A stretch of DNA of 64,000 nt. Origin: DAOSEC01 sp035362935 (lineage in GTDB: Bacteria > Bacillota_I > Bacilli_A > ML615J-28 > CAG-313). A model generated the notes under the pieces. The model saw only the letters and a list, made by a program, of their open reading frames with translations, did no database searches and was not told the DNA's origin. Position 1 is the first letter of the stretch; the number at the start of each line of letters is the position of its first letter. Shown in pieces: positions 16,921-26,101 of the stretch. The stretch spans positions 17,555-81,554 of the forward strand of contig DAOSEC010000006.1 in NCBI GenBank assembly GCA_035362935.1, written 5' to 3'. A program made the translations under genes and the position numbers.

Positions 16921-19632
16921 TTGCTTAGTGTGATTATGGATAAAGATGGTAAAAAAGAAATGGTACAAAACATTGAAAAAACATTGACTTCGAATGAATC
17001 TGGCTTGACAAAAATCAGTAAAGTATTAGATTTTATGGCAGAAGATGGCGGATACGACATTTTATGGGTATATAGTAAGATTGATACCGAGTATTATAAA
17101 AACATTTATTCTTGGTATGCGACAAATTCGATTGAAAAAGATTCGGTTGTGAATGAGTTTAGTCAACAAGAATTACTTGTTATAAACAATCAACTAAAAG
17201 ATGAAGATTACTTAATCGTTGATAAAGTTACGCAAGAAAACCCAGCACTTGTTAAACTGTTACAAAAACACAACATCCAATCGTTTATGCTTATTGCCCT
17301 AAGAAACGAAGATGAGTTAAGTGGATTTATGGTACTTCAATCAAGAAATGTTGAGTTTGACCTAGATCAAATAACAGCTGATAAGATAGGGTATTATCGC
17401 AAGTGTGCTAAATTAATCGATGTGGTATCGTTATCCCAAGAACTAGTTATGACAAAAGAGATGATTAGTAGACTGTATGATGTCTCTAATGTGATGGTTT
17501 ATACGTTTGATTGCGACACAAAACAAATTACGTATGCGAATAAAAATGCATTAGAAGCATTCCCTCAAATCGAAGTTGGTGTTAGTTACCCAGAATTATA
17601 CAAAGAGGAAAAGAAGGATATTCCTTGTTTGTTTTTAGGATGCAATCGTGTAAAAAACAATTATGATAGTTATAAAACGGAAATCTATCACGCAGCAACA
17701 AAAACATGGATGAATTATTCGTTTTCGAAGATAAAAAGTGATGCTCACAAGAATGAAATGCTAGTTGTTTTTTCCGATACAACAAAATCGAAGATGTACC
17801 TTGATCAAGGAGGAACAATTGAGTTTTACGACAGTGCTCTTGAGATCCTGAATCGAAAAGCTCTTGTACGAGATTTAACCAATATATTGACGCTCAAATC
17901 AAGCAAAGGAGTCATCATCACGATTGACCTAGACAATTTTAAAGTCTTCAACAATACTTTTGGCTATGAATATGGGGATCTTTTTCTAAAAGAGATATCA
18001 ATATTTATGCAAAACATCGACAAAACATACACGATTTATCGAAGTGGTGGAGATGAAATCACATTACTATTAAACAATGCAGGCATAGAAGAGGGGAAAC
18101 GAGTAGCAAATCGAATTCAAAAACGATTCAATAGTGAATGGGTTGTTAATGATATTGAATATCGAGGAACCGTAAGTATTGGTATTGTCTCTTATCCAAA
18201 AGCAGGAAACACTACTGATGATTTATTAAGTAAAATTGAGTTTTGCTTAAGTGATGCCAAAGAAAAAGGAAAAAATCAGATTGTTATTTTTGAAAAAGCA
18301 CTGGGTGATACGATTTCTAAGAAGAATAAATTAATCGATATCATCCGCAAAGGGATTGAAAAAAATAATTTCGCAGTCTACTATCAACCAATTTACAACA
18401 TAACCAAACAAAAATATGTCAAAGCAGAAGCATTGATAAGACTTTATCACAAAGATTATGGTTTTATTTCACCAACTGATTTTATTCCAATCGCAGAAGA
18501 AATTGGTATGATCAGCACCTTAGGATTTTATGTGTTAGAAGACGTATGCAAAAAATTAATGACTCTTCGCATGATGAATACTGACTTTGAATGCATTAAT
18601 GTCAATGTTTCAACAAAACAATTGGTTCAAAAGAACTTCATTCAAAAGTTTAAACAAATTCTAGAAAAATACGACATTCCAGGAAGTTTTATTCAAATCG
18701 AGATAACAGAATCGATTTTGATTAGCTCATTTGACATTGTTGCCCAAACAATGGAAGAGCTAAGACAATATGGAATTACGTTCGCCTTAGATGATTTTGG
18801 AACGGGGTATTCAACATTAAGTTATCTGACAAAGTTGCGATTTGATACGCTCAAAATTGATCGTTCCTTCATAACAGCAGCAGAACACGATTATCATAGT
18901 AAGATCATGTTAAAGAATATCATCAACCTTGCGAAAGAATTAAACATGGAAGTTGTGGCTGAAGGGGTAGAAACCGATGTTCAGTTATCGATTATCAGTT
19001 CCTATCGTTGTTATAACATTCAAGGATACTTCTTTGGAAAGCCAGTTCCTGCAAGCACATTGTTACAAACATTTAGCAAGAAAGATCCAGAACTCCTACC
19101 AGGATTAAATCAACTAGATTCAAAATCCATCATTGGAACATTTTTTAATGAAACAAACTCCAAGTTTATCTTTGATTTGTTTGAAATCATTTCTTCAAGT
19201 AGCGATTTATATGAATCTTTAGAGGAAATTTTGGAGATGACAGGATCCTATTTAGACGTATCACGCATCTATGTTTTTGAAAACCTTGGCTACGAAACGA
19301 GAAAACAAATGGAGTGGACCTCTGGAGAAAAGTTCAAACCAATGAACATTACAGAAAACTTATATGAGTATTTCAATGACTTTGGACAACGGTTCGATGA
19401 ATATGGTTTTTCGAGTGCATATCGTAAAGATTTAGATGAAAAACTATCAAAGTCTTTTGGTTATTACAAAATTGAAAGTATGGTAGAATCACTGATTGTA
19501 ACTGCAGGAAAGAAGATAGGATATGTCGGATTTGCTTTAGATGATGAGCACACATGGTCAAAAGAAGAACTTTCAATTCTATATATTTTATCTAAGATTT
19601 TTAGTGTCATTATATCCAAAGTAAAGATCTAA
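16921..19632 (+). CDS. GGDEF-EAL protein with GAF/PAS-like sensor domains (c-di-GMP metabolism)
   Basis: A 903-residue cytosolic protein. TTG 16921 is used because AAAGGAG lies 9 bases upstream; ATG 16936 is an alternative. Residues about 15-175 look GAF-like and about 185-295 PAS-like. The GGDEF domain (about 305-465) has RSGGDEI at residues 374-380; the phenylalanine is replaced by Ile, and the inhibitory RxxD site is absent. The EAL domain (about 475-720) keeps EAL (503-505), NVNVSTKQL, ITES, DDFGTGYS and VVAEGVET, the metal and catalytic motifs of an active phosphodiesterase. A second GAF-like domain ends the protein. No membrane helix is present. The EAL part looks active; the cyclase part may be catalytic or regulatory. 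Confidence 0.93.
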   Translation: MLSVIMDKDGKKEMVQNIEKTLTSNESGLTKISKVLDFMAEDGGYDILWVYSKIDTEYYKNIYSWYATNSIEKDSVVNEFSQQELLVINNQLKDEDYLIVDKVTQENPALVKLLQKHNIQSFMLIALRNEDELSGFMVLQSRNVEFDLDQITADKIGYYRKCAKLIDVVSLSQELVMTKEMISRLYDVSNVMVYTFDCDTKQITYANKNALEAFPQIEVGVSYPELYKEEKKDIPCLFLGCNRVKNNYDSYKTEIYHAATKTWMNYSFSKIKSDAHKNEMLVVFSDTTKSKMYLDQGGTIEFYDSALEILNRKALVRDLTNILTLKSSKGVIITIDLDNFKVFNNTFGYEYGDLFLKEISIFMQNIDKTYTIYRSGGDEITLLLNNAGIEEGKRVANRIQKRFNSEWVVNDIEYRGTVSIGIVSYPKAGNTTDDLLSKIEFCLSDAKEKGKNQIVIFEKALGDTISKKNKLIDIIRKGIEKNNFAVYYQPIYNITKQKYVKAEALIRLYHKDYGFISPTDFIPIAEEIGMISTLGFYVLEDVCKKLMTLRMMNTDFECINVNVSTKQLVQKNFIQKFKQILEKYDIPGSFIQIEITESILISSFDIVAQTMEELRQYGITFALDDFGTGYSTLSYLTKLRFDTLKIDRSFITAAEHDYHSKIMLKNIINLAKELNMEVVAEGVETDVQLSIISSYRCYNIQGYFFGKPVPASTLLQTFSKKDPELLPGLNQLDSKSIIGTFFNETNSKFIFDLFEIISSSSDLYESLEEILEMTGSYLDVSRIYVFENLGYETRKQMEWTSGEKFKPMNITENLYEYFNDFGQRFDEYGFSSAYRKDLDEKLSKSFGYYKIESMVESLIVTAGKKIGYVGFALDDEHTWSKEELSILYILSKIFSVIISKVKI

Positions 19633-19651
19633 TAAGAACAAACTAACATAA

Positions 19652-19683
19652 ACATGAGAGAACATCGTTCTCTCGTGTTTTCA
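19652..19683 (+). terminator. Rho-independent terminator
   Basis: A 12-bp stem ACATGAGAGAAC/GTTCTCTCGTGT (one G-T pair) and a 3-base loop are followed by TTT. Confidence 0.88.
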
Positions 19684-19771
19684 TAAATAGGCAGTAAAAA
19701 TCGAATTTGAAATACATTGACTAACATATAAAATATGATAAAATAGGGTTGTTTTGTGAGGAGATATTACC

Positions 19772-21154
19772 ATGATTTTACGTGCATTAAAAGATAGAGC
19801 ATTCATTACAAAAGCTTTATCGATTGGTTTTCCAATTATTATTCAACAACTATTGTTAACAACATTTGGCATTGTAGATACCGTTATGGTTGGGTCTATT
19901 TCACGAGGAGTAGCTGGGGTTGGATTAGCAAGCCAAATCAGTATGGTTGCTGGTACGATTATTTTCGGTATTAATGTTGGGGTTGGATTATACATTGCTC
20001 AATTTATGGGGAAAGTGGAAGAAGATAATATCAAACGTTCATTCTCTTTGATGTTGATGATGTGTTTTGGTATCGCTTCGATTTTTACTTATCTTGGTGT
20101 TTTTCATGGCGAGGCAATTCTAAGGATATTTAGTCAAGATCAAGAAGCTATACAAATAGCAAATAGCTATTTGAAAATAGCTGCGTTAAGTTATATACCA
20201 AATATGCTATCGTTTTCGTTTGCTGTTGCATATCGTAACATACAAAAAACAAAAGTACCTTTGATGGTAAGTATCATTGCGATGGTAACAAATGTTACTT
20301 TAAACTATTTTCTAATTTTTGGTATTTGGATATTTCCAGAATTAGGAATTAGAGGGGCTGCAATTGCAACTGTAATTTCTACGACAATTGGATTTGTTTT
20401 CCATATCATATATGCAAACATCACAAAACAAATTATCGCTCCAAAAGTACACCATTTCTTTGAGGGGTTACATCGTAGTTTTAGTATGCCAATTATCCGT
20501 CGAACCATTCCATTTATGTTAAATGAAACACTTTTTAGTATTGGAACTGCACTTTATGTTGTCATTTTTAATCGTTTAGGAACCGATGCTTATGAAGGGT
20601 ATCGGATTGCTGAAACGGTTGTATCGATTATGTTTGTTGTTGGAATGGGACTTTCAACCGCGACTTCTGCGATGATTGGACAAGAACTTGGAAGATCGAA
20701 CTACGCAAAGGCAAAAGAATATGGAGATAACTTCTTAAGTTTAGGTATTATTGTAGCTTTAGCGCTCGGTGGACTAAATGCGGTGTTAGCACGACCACTC
20801 GTTTCCATTTTCCAAAATTCAAATCCTGTTGTAATACAAAATGCTATTAGCGTTATGTACGTGTTCGGTCTAAGAATTGCTTTACGTATATTTGTTGTGA
20901 TATTATTTTCAATATTTAGAGCAGGTGGTAAATCAAAGTTTGTAATGTTCATTGATGCTGGTGTAATGTGGATTGTTGGTTTACCAATGGCTTATATTTC
21001 ATACAATTATTTTGGAATTACAAACATTGCAACACTATTCTTAATCTTACAACTCGAACCAATTTTCCGTATTTTGATTAGTTTGACTGCGTATTTTAAA
21101 AATACATGGCAAGCAAATATCATTCAAAATATAAGTGTAAAAAGAAGCAAGTGA
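19772..21154 (+). CDS. MATE family efflux transporter
   Basis: A 460-residue integral membrane protein with twelve predicted helices in two homologous halves. The first half begins SIGFPIIIQQLLLTTFGIVDTVMVG and the second RRTIPFMLNETLFSIGTALYVVIF, the typical MATE pattern. It exports drugs or metabolites in exchange for Na+ or H+. The ribosome binding site GAGGAGAT precedes ATG 19772. It stands alone, with terminators before and after; the downstream one overlaps its stop. The substrate is unknown. Confidence 0.93.
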   Translation: MILRALKDRAFITKALSIGFPIIIQQLLLTTFGIVDTVMVGSISRGVAGVGLASQISMVAGTIIFGINVGVGLYIAQFMGKVEEDNIKRSFSLMLMMCFGIASIFTYLGVFHGEAILRIFSQDQEAIQIANSYLKIAALSYIPNMLSFSFAVAYRNIQKTKVPLMVSIIAMVTNVTLNYFLIFGIWIFPELGIRGAAIATVISTTIGFVFHIIYANITKQIIAPKVHHFFEGLHRSFSMPIIRRTIPFMLNETLFSIGTALYVVIFNRLGTDAYEGYRIAETVVSIMFVVGMGLSTATSAMIGQELGRSNYAKAKEYGDNFLSLGIIVALALGGLNAVLARPLVSIFQNSNPVVIQNAISVMYVFGLRIALRIFVVILFSIFRAGGKSKFVMFIDAGVMWIVGLPMAYISYNYFGITNIATLFLILQLEPIFRILISLTAYFKNTWQANIIQNISVKRSK

Positions 21155-21167
21155 TGCTTCTTTTTAT
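21139..21167 (+). terminator. Rho-independent terminator overlapping MATE stop
   Basis: An 11-bp perfect stem AAAAAGAAGCA/TGCTTCTTTTT; the TGA stop (21152-21154) is in the loop. Confidence 0.9.
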
Positions 21168-21194
21168 CTTTGACTTTATGGAAGCTACAAACTA

Positions 21195-21203
21195 TGATAT
21201 AAT
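21195..21203 (+). promoter_or_regulatory. Extended -10 promoter (TGATATAAT)
   Basis: An extended -10 lies 24 bases upstream of the start at 21228. Confidence 0.6.
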
Positions 21204-21227
21204 AAAAACAATAAGGAGGTGATTCGC

Positions 21228-21968
21228 ATGGATAAAAAGTCTTTCAAGCAATGGTTTGATAAGACGGGACTCGTTTCAGTTGTATGGATCATGGTGTCCA
21301 TTATTGTATTTGAAATCATATTTCTTTCCACCTCGTTAGAACGAAAAGACTTTTTCTTTAGTTATGTAATGATAACAATGAGCGTTCCAATCCTTCTATA
21401 CCTAATAAATCAATATCGCATAAGGATTGTTCGAAAGAAGAATCGAGTGAAACGAACTCAATTCTTTGATGTCATAAAGATTGAATTCAAAACAAAAGAA
21501 TTCAAACGCAATTTCTTAGTTCCACTTGAAGCAGAGATTCCCATAAACAATATCACATTTCAACAGGAAAGTTCAAATATTGTAATCAAAGTTGGGTTGA
21601 TTGAAAAGTTAACCATTGATTTTGGTCTCGATAAAGCTGTAGTATCCATTGATGAGTTACCAATCAAGTATACGTATTATTACAAACGAGTAAGAAAAAC
21701 AGATGATTGGAACGCATCATCAAATTATAGAATGTTGGGATCTAATAAACTATATAACGATATGCTTCAATTGATTGTATCACTAGTTCACTTTGGTTGC
21801 ACCATTGATGAATATGACATTGACAACAAAAAATCACGAGTAGTAGCTCACATCAATAACACTGAACATATGAAACTGTACGATAGCAATAGCCCATATA
21901 ATAAAAAAACAAACAAATCAACTTGGTTTAAATCAAAACCAAAAACATATCGAATATCATTTAAATAA
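21228..21968 (+). CDS. Membrane-anchored protein of unknown function (246 aa)
   Basis: Starts at ATG 21228, with the near-perfect ribosome binding site AAGGAGGTGATT. Two hydrophobic segments (about residues 13-32 and 44-60) form a hairpin anchor. A basic linker (RIVRKKNRVKRTQFF) and a soluble C-terminal domain of about 170 residues follow, rich in beta strands with no recognisable catalytic motif. The family is not recognised. It converges on yidD and shares a bidirectional terminator with it. Confidence 0.72.
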   Translation: MDKKSFKQWFDKTGLVSVVWIMVSIIVFEIIFLSTSLERKDFFFSYVMITMSVPILLYLINQYRIRIVRKKNRVKRTQFFDVIKIEFKTKEFKRNFLVPLEAEIPINNITFQQESSNIVIKVGLIEKLTIDFGLDKAVVSIDELPIKYTYYYKRVRKTDDWNASSNYRMLGSNKLYNDMLQLIVSLVHFGCTIDEYDIDNKKSRVVAHINNTEHMKLYDSNSPYNKKTNKSTWFKSKPKTYRISFK

Positions 21969-21997
21969 AAAGAACAAACTCAATTGGTTTGTTCTTC
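21969..21997. terminator. Bidirectional terminator between convergent genes
   Basis: An AAAGAACAAAC/GTTTGTTCTT stem has A's on the left and T's on the right, so it works in both directions. The 3' end of yidD lies within it. Confidence 0.85.
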
Positions 21998-22249
21998 GTT
22001 ATGTGTATGCTTATGAAGGTCGCGTTTTTCTTTTCGAGTGAGTGGGACAGGGTCATAGCGTCTTTTAGATAGAGGATTGCACCGTAAAATTCTCCAAAAA
22101 GTTAGTAGACTCGCATAAAAAAAATTATGTTTCGTATAAGCATCAATTGCATAATTGGAACAGCTTGGGATAAACCGACAACTACCACTTGCATGTGGTG
22201 ATTTCGTTTTTTGATAAAACCGAATCATTTTTATCGCTAATTTTTTCAT
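21980..22249 (-). CDS. yidD: Membrane protein insertion efficiency factor YidD
   Basis: An 89-residue protein and the only minus-strand gene in the window. It shows the YidD signature: RFYQKTKSPH..GSCRFIPSCSNYAIDAYTKHNFF, then RILRCNPLSKRRYDPVP, with three conserved cysteines. YidD is a small amphipathic, membrane-associated protein that helps YidC insert membrane proteins. It is elsewhere usually next to rnpA/yidC, but here it stands alone. Its C-terminus is hydrophilic and His-rich (KHTHNEEQT). Confidence 0.95.
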   Translation of the reverse strand: MKKLAIKMIRFYQKTKSPHASGSCRFIPSCSNYAIDAYTKHNFFYASLLTFWRILRCNPLSKRRYDPVPLTRKEKRDLHKHTHNEEQTN

Positions 22250-22348
22250 AATAGATACCTCAATACGTTATCTATATTATATATGAAAAGCGTAGAAAAT
22301 ACAAATTTTATTCCTATATTATAAATTTGAAATTGGATGTGATGAAAC

Positions 22349-23593
22349 ATGAAAGATTCTAGGAAAATTGTTGTCATAGGTGGTGGTGCAAGTGGTATGG
22401 TTGCTGCGATTAAAGCAAAAGAAACCAATCCAAATGCTGAGGTAATCATCATAGACCGAATGAAGCAACTCGGTAAAAAACTATTAGCAACCGGTAACGG
22501 GAAGGGAAATTTTAGTAATATCAAAACGTCACCTCATTATTATAATGACCCTACATTTGTAGAAGAAGTGTTTCGCCAAGTGTCATTGTTTGATACCATT
22601 CATTTCTTTAATAAGCTAGGAGTGTTTCCTAAAAATGATGCAGAAGGAAGAATGTATCCATTTTCGGATCAAGCTAGTGCAATTCATGATGTTTTAGTGA
22701 ATGAGTTGCAACGATTAGGAATCATATTATATTTAGAATCAAATGTTACATCCATATTAAAACAAGAATCAACTTTTGAGATTGTACTTGAAGATAAACG
22801 ATTATTATGTGACTTAGTTATTATATGTGCTGGAGGAAAAGCGTATCCGAATTTAGGATCTAACGGCAGCGGTTATCAGTTGTTACAATCACTGGGCCAT
22901 CATGTTACACCAATCTATCCATCTTTGGTCGGATTAAAAGTCAAAGAAGATACCAAACAACTAGGTGGAATACGTGTAAAAGGAAATGTCACGCTAAGAA
23001 CCGGTAATATGATTATTGGCACTGAGGATGGCGAAATTCAACTAAGAGATACTGGAATTTCAGGAATTGTTGTCATGCAAATGTCTGTCATTATTGCTAG
23101 AAGAAAAGTACTAGGTTTGAATGAAATGTATCAAATTGAGATTGACTTAATGCCAACCGTTTCATTGGCTGATGTAAATCAAATGTTAAATGAACGAAAA
23201 GAGTCGATAAAAGATAAAGCAATTGGAGATTTCTATTTGGGAATGTTTCATCAAAATCTTGGAAAAGACATGTTAAAACGTTTAGGAATTATCCGTTTTT
23301 CAGACAAAACCGAATCAATTACCAAATCAGAGTTAACGAAGTTAGCCAACTTAATTAAGCACTATAACTTCCATTTTGTCGATTTTTATCAATTTGATGA
23401 TGCACAGGTTTGTTCAGGCGGAATTCAAAATGATGAGTTTGATTCTCATACACTAGAGTCAAAATTAGTAAGAGGACTATATGTTGCCGGAGAACTATTA
23501 AATGTTGACGGAGAAACTGGAGGATTTAATCTTCAGTGGGCTTGGTCATCAGGTATGTTGGCAGGAAAATCAGCTGCAAGCACTAAATTATAA
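22349..23593 (+). CDS. BaiN/HI0933-like NAD(P)/FAD-dependent oxidoreductase
   Basis: A 414-residue flavoprotein. The N-terminal dinucleotide-binding motif is VVIGGGASGMVAA (residues 7-19), followed by QLGKKLLATGNGKGNFSN, the HI0933/YhiN family signature. A second FAD-contact region is near VICAGGKAYPNLGSNGSGY, and the C-terminal VRGLYVAGELLNVDGETGGFNLQWAWSSGMLAG is diagnostic. The family reduces C=C bonds in some members (BaiN acts on bile acids), but the substrate here is unknown. It is divergent from yidD. A terminator closes it. Confidence 0.93.
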   Translation: MKDSRKIVVIGGGASGMVAAIKAKETNPNAEVIIIDRMKQLGKKLLATGNGKGNFSNIKTSPHYYNDPTFVEEVFRQVSLFDTIHFFNKLGVFPKNDAEGRMYPFSDQASAIHDVLVNELQRLGIILYLESNVTSILKQESTFEIVLEDKRLLCDLVIICAGGKAYPNLGSNGSGYQLLQSLGHHVTPIYPSLVGLKVKEDTKQLGGIRVKGNVTLRTGNMIIGTEDGEIQLRDTGISGIVVMQMSVIIARRKVLGLNEMYQIEIDLMPTVSLADVNQMLNERKESIKDKAIGDFYLGMFHQNLGKDMLKRLGIIRFSDKTESITKSELTKLANLIKHYNFHFVDFYQFDDAQVCSGGIQNDEFDSHTLESKLVRGLYVAGELLNVDGETGGFNLQWAWSSGMLAGKSAASTKL

Positions 23594-23598
23594 GCACA

Positions 23599-23643
23599 AT
23601 GCAAGAAAAGATGAAATTTAATTCATATTTTTCTTGCATTTTA
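23599..23643 (+). terminator. Rho-independent terminator
   Basis: An AATGCAAGAAAA/TTTTCTTGCATT 12-bp stem with a roughly 17-base AT-rich loop, then TTTACTTT. Its 3' arm contains the likely -35 (TTGCAT) of the next unit. Confidence 0.85.
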
Positions 23644-23662
23644 CTTTATAATTCTATATAAT
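23634..23662 (+). promoter_or_regulatory. Promoter of amino-acid ABC transporter leader
   Basis: TTGCAT (23634-23639) and TATAAT (23657-23662) with a 17-bp spacer. A second TATAAT lies at 23647-23652. The predicted start is near 23669, about 200 bases upstream of the first codon. Confidence 0.65.
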
Positions 23663-23668
23663 GACCCT

Positions 23669-23871
23669 AAGTTAATGATAGATTAACTACCACACAAGAT
23701 CAAACGGAAAAAGCCCATGCCTAGAGTATGTTTGTGAGCGCGCTATAATTTTTGACAATGGCTTAGGCTGTTGTTTTTTGCTTTTTTATAGCAGGCTAAA
23801 ACTACGTACTAGACAAATGCAAAACCCAACAATTTTGTGCTTCGTAATAATTTTTAGAAAGGAATTAGATT
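23669..23871 (+). other. About 200-nt untranslated leader with candidate RNA structure
   Basis: Contains a hairpin AGTTAAT/ATTAACT (about 23670-23688), pairing CACAA/TTGTG (about 23693 with 23732), and GCCTAG/TTAGGC (about 23719 with 23763). It also has a longer-range AAAAAGC/GTTTTTT pairing (about 23708 with 23771) that runs into a T-rich stretch. Two alternative pairings of the GCC segments with GGCT/ATGGC are mutually exclusive. This suggests a riboswitch, attenuator or separate small RNA. It does not match the T-box, SAM, lysine or glycine consensus that I can recall. Confidence 0.45.
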
Positions 23872-24687
23872 ATGAAAAAATTATTATCACTCATTGTTTT
23901 ATTGGTTTTTGCTTTTGGTGTCACAGGGTGTGCATCAAAAGGAGTTACTGTGGAGGAAATTCAAGCAAGAGGAAAACTTGTCGTTGCGACAAACGCTGAA
24001 TTCCCACCATTTGAATATTTAGAAGGAACACAAATCGTTGGCTTTGATATTGAGTTAGCAAAAGCCATCGCGGAAGCATTAGGCGTTACACTTGAAATCA
24101 AAAACATGGATTTTGATTCCGTTATTGCATCGGTTCAATCTGGTGCAGCAGACATTGCGATTGCCGGATTAACTATCTCAGAAGAAAGATTGGCAAGTGT
24201 TAGTTTTTCAGATAGTTATTTTGATGCATCTCAAGTTGTAATTGTGAAAAACGACAATACAACCATTACAGGGACTACGATTGAAACGTTAACTTCAAGT
24301 CTTGAAGGAAAACGTATCGGAGTACAAGTAGGAACAGTTGGACAATTTTTTGTTGCTGGCGATGAAGGATGGGGATTTGATGGAATTGCAAATGCAACAC
24401 TATTAACCTATACATCTGGAATTTTAGCAACAGAAGCGTTAAAAAATGGACAAATCGATGCAGTAATCATTGATGAAATGCCTGCTCGAGCTTTTGTCCA
24501 AAATAACACTGGAACAGCGATTAAAATAGTTGGAGTTCCATTAACCGTAGAAGAATATGCGATTGCGATTCCAAAAAACTCTGATGATCTAGTTGCATTC
24601 ATCAATAGTGTTCTTTCAGAAATGAAATCTGATGGTCGCTTTGATGCCATTACATTACAATTCTTTGGAACAGGACCAACGAACTAG
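23872..24687 (+). CDS. Polar amino-acid ABC transporter substrate-binding lipoprotein
   Basis: A 271-residue family-3 solute-binding protein. The signal peptide ends in lipobox FGVTGC, with lipidated Cys22. The mature domain begins GKLVVATNAEFPPFEYLEG, followed by GFDIELAKAIAEALG, IAGLTISEERLASVSFSDSYF and GKRIGVQVGTVGQFF, the standard pattern for cystine, glutamine, arginine or histidine binders. It captures the ligand outside the membrane and passes it to the permease encoded directly downstream (no gap). Ligand identity cannot be read. Confidence 0.95.
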   Translation: MKKLLSLIVLLVFAFGVTGCASKGVTVEEIQARGKLVVATNAEFPPFEYLEGTQIVGFDIELAKAIAEALGVTLEIKNMDFDSVIASVQSGAADIAIAGLTISEERLASVSFSDSYFDASQVVIVKNDNTTITGTTIETLTSSLEGKRIGVQVGTVGQFFVAGDEGWGFDGIANATLLTYTSGILATEALKNGQIDAVIIDEMPARAFVQNNTGTAIKIVGVPLTVEEYAIAIPKNSDDLVAFINSVLSEMKSDGRFDAITLQFFGTGPTN

Positions 24688-25386
24688 ATGTTTCTTAGCA
24701 GTATCATTGATAAAATAACAAGAGCTTTTTTGGATAATAATCGCTACTTATATTTCTTGGATGGACTAAAAACCACCATCATTATCGCTGTTGGGGCATT
24801 GTTACTTGGTATTGTCATTGGAACAATTGTTGCAGTGACAAAAATCATTCCTAAAAAGACAAAAGTAGGCGTATTTTTTGAAAAACTTGCCCACTTATAT
24901 ACAACAGTCATTCGTGGGACACCAATAGTTGTCCAACTATTGCTCATCTATTTTGTTGTGTTTGCTAGTCTAAGATTAAATGCGGTTTTGGTAGCTGTTA
25001 TTGTCTTTGGTATCAACAGTGGTGCTTATGTCTCTGAAATTATGAGAAGTGGGATTTTAGCTGTTGACAAAGGACAAATGGAAGCAGGAAGAAGCCTCGG
25101 ATTAACCTATTATCAAACGATGGGCAAAATTGTTTTACCACAAGCAGTTAAGAATATTTTACCAACACTTGGGAATGAATTTATTATGTTATTAAAGGAA
25201 ACTTCGGTAGCAGGATTTATTACAGTTGTCGATTTAACCAAAGCAACACAAATGATTGTATCAGCATCTTATGATGCGTTTGTTCCATATATCGTTTTAG
25301 CAATCACTTATCTATTGATTGTGTTGCTCATCGAATTTGGACTAAAGAAGCTGGAAGCGAGGTTGAGATTAAGTGATAACCGTTAA
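24688..25386 (+). CDS. Polar amino-acid ABC transporter permease
   Basis: A 232-residue permease with about five transmembrane segments and the cytoplasmic EAA loop EAGRSLGLTYYQTMGKIVLPQAVK that docks with the ATPase. A VIRGTPIVVQLLLIYF segment is typical of the HisM/GlnP subfamily. It starts directly after the stop of the binding protein and its last 14 bases overlap the ATPase gene, so the three are translationally coupled. It probably works as a homodimer because only one permease is encoded. Confidence 0.95.
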   Translation: MFLSSIIDKITRAFLDNNRYLYFLDGLKTTIIIAVGALLLGIVIGTIVAVTKIIPKKTKVGVFFEKLAHLYTTVIRGTPIVVQLLLIYFVVFASLRLNAVLVAVIVFGINSGAYVSEIMRSGILAVDKGQMEAGRSLGLTYYQTMGKIVLPQAVKNILPTLGNEFIMLLKETSVAGFITVVDLTKATQMIVSASYDAFVPYIVLAITYLLIVLLIEFGLKKLEARLRLSDNR

Positions 25387-26095
25387 GAATCTAGTAAAAG
25401 AGTTTGGTACATTACGTGTACTCGATGATATAAATCTTCATATTAATAAAGGTGAAAAAGTAGTAATTATTGGTCCATCAGGCAGTGGGAAGAGCACATT
25501 GCTTCGATGCATGAATCAACTCGAGATTCAAACCAGCGGAGATGTATTTTTTGAAGATATTTTGGTCGACGCAAAATCAAACGTAAATGAAATTAGACAA
25601 AAAATGGGTATGGTATTTCAACAATTTAATCTTTTTCCCCATTTGACAATTGAAAAGAATATTACACTGACACCAGTGTTGTTGAAACTTAAAACCGAAG
25701 AAGAAGCAAAAGAAGATGCAAAACGATTACTAAAACGAATTGGACTACTTGATAAAATTGATGCATATCCAAATCAACTATCAGGTGGACAAAAGCAACG
25801 CGTTGCCATTGCTCGAGCACTTGCTATGAATCCAAAAGTGATGTTGTTTGATGAACCAACAAGTGCACTTGACCCAGAAATGGTAAAAGAGGTTCTTGAT
25901 TTCATGAAAGAACTCGCAACAGAAGGAATGACTATGGTCGTTGTCACACATGAAATGGGATTTGCGAAAGAAGTAGGAAGCCGAATCATTTTTATGGATG
26001 GTGGAAAAATCGTGGAAGATACAACACCAAAGGAATTTTTTACTTCCCCTAAAAGCAATCGAGCGATTGATTTCTTAAACAAAGTACTGTATTAA
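25373..26095 (+). CDS. Polar amino-acid ABC transporter ATP-binding protein
   Basis: A 240-residue ATPase of the GlnQ/HisP type, starting at GTG 25373 and overlapping the permease by 14 bases. Walker A is GPSGSGKST, the Q-loop region is MVFQQFNLFPHLT, the signature is LSGGQKQR, Walker B is VMLFDEPTSALDP, and the switch is VVTHEMGFA. All catalytic motifs are intact. A terminator closes the three-gene operon. Confidence 0.96.
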   Translation: MITVKNLVKEFGTLRVLDDINLHINKGEKVVIIGPSGSGKSTLLRCMNQLEIQTSGDVFFEDILVDAKSNVNEIRQKMGMVFQQFNLFPHLTIEKNITLTPVLLKLKTEEEAKEDAKRLLKRIGLLDKIDAYPNQLSGGQKQRVAIARALAMNPKVMLFDEPTSALDPEMVKEVLDFMKELATEGMTMVVVTHEMGFAKEVGSRIIFMDGGKIVEDTTPKEFFTSPKSNRAIDFLNKVLY

Positions 26096-26101
26096 ACAAT
26101 G

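Noticed and set aside
23701..23800. T-box, lysine or SAM riboswitch upstream of the amino-acid transporter
   Set aside because: Key consensus elements (GGTGG-type T-box bulge, SAM-I and L-box cores) were not found; left as an unassigned leader.
25774..26082. Minus-strand frame of 102 codons opposite the ABC ATPase
   Set aside because: Antisense shadow of Walker B and signature-coding DNA.
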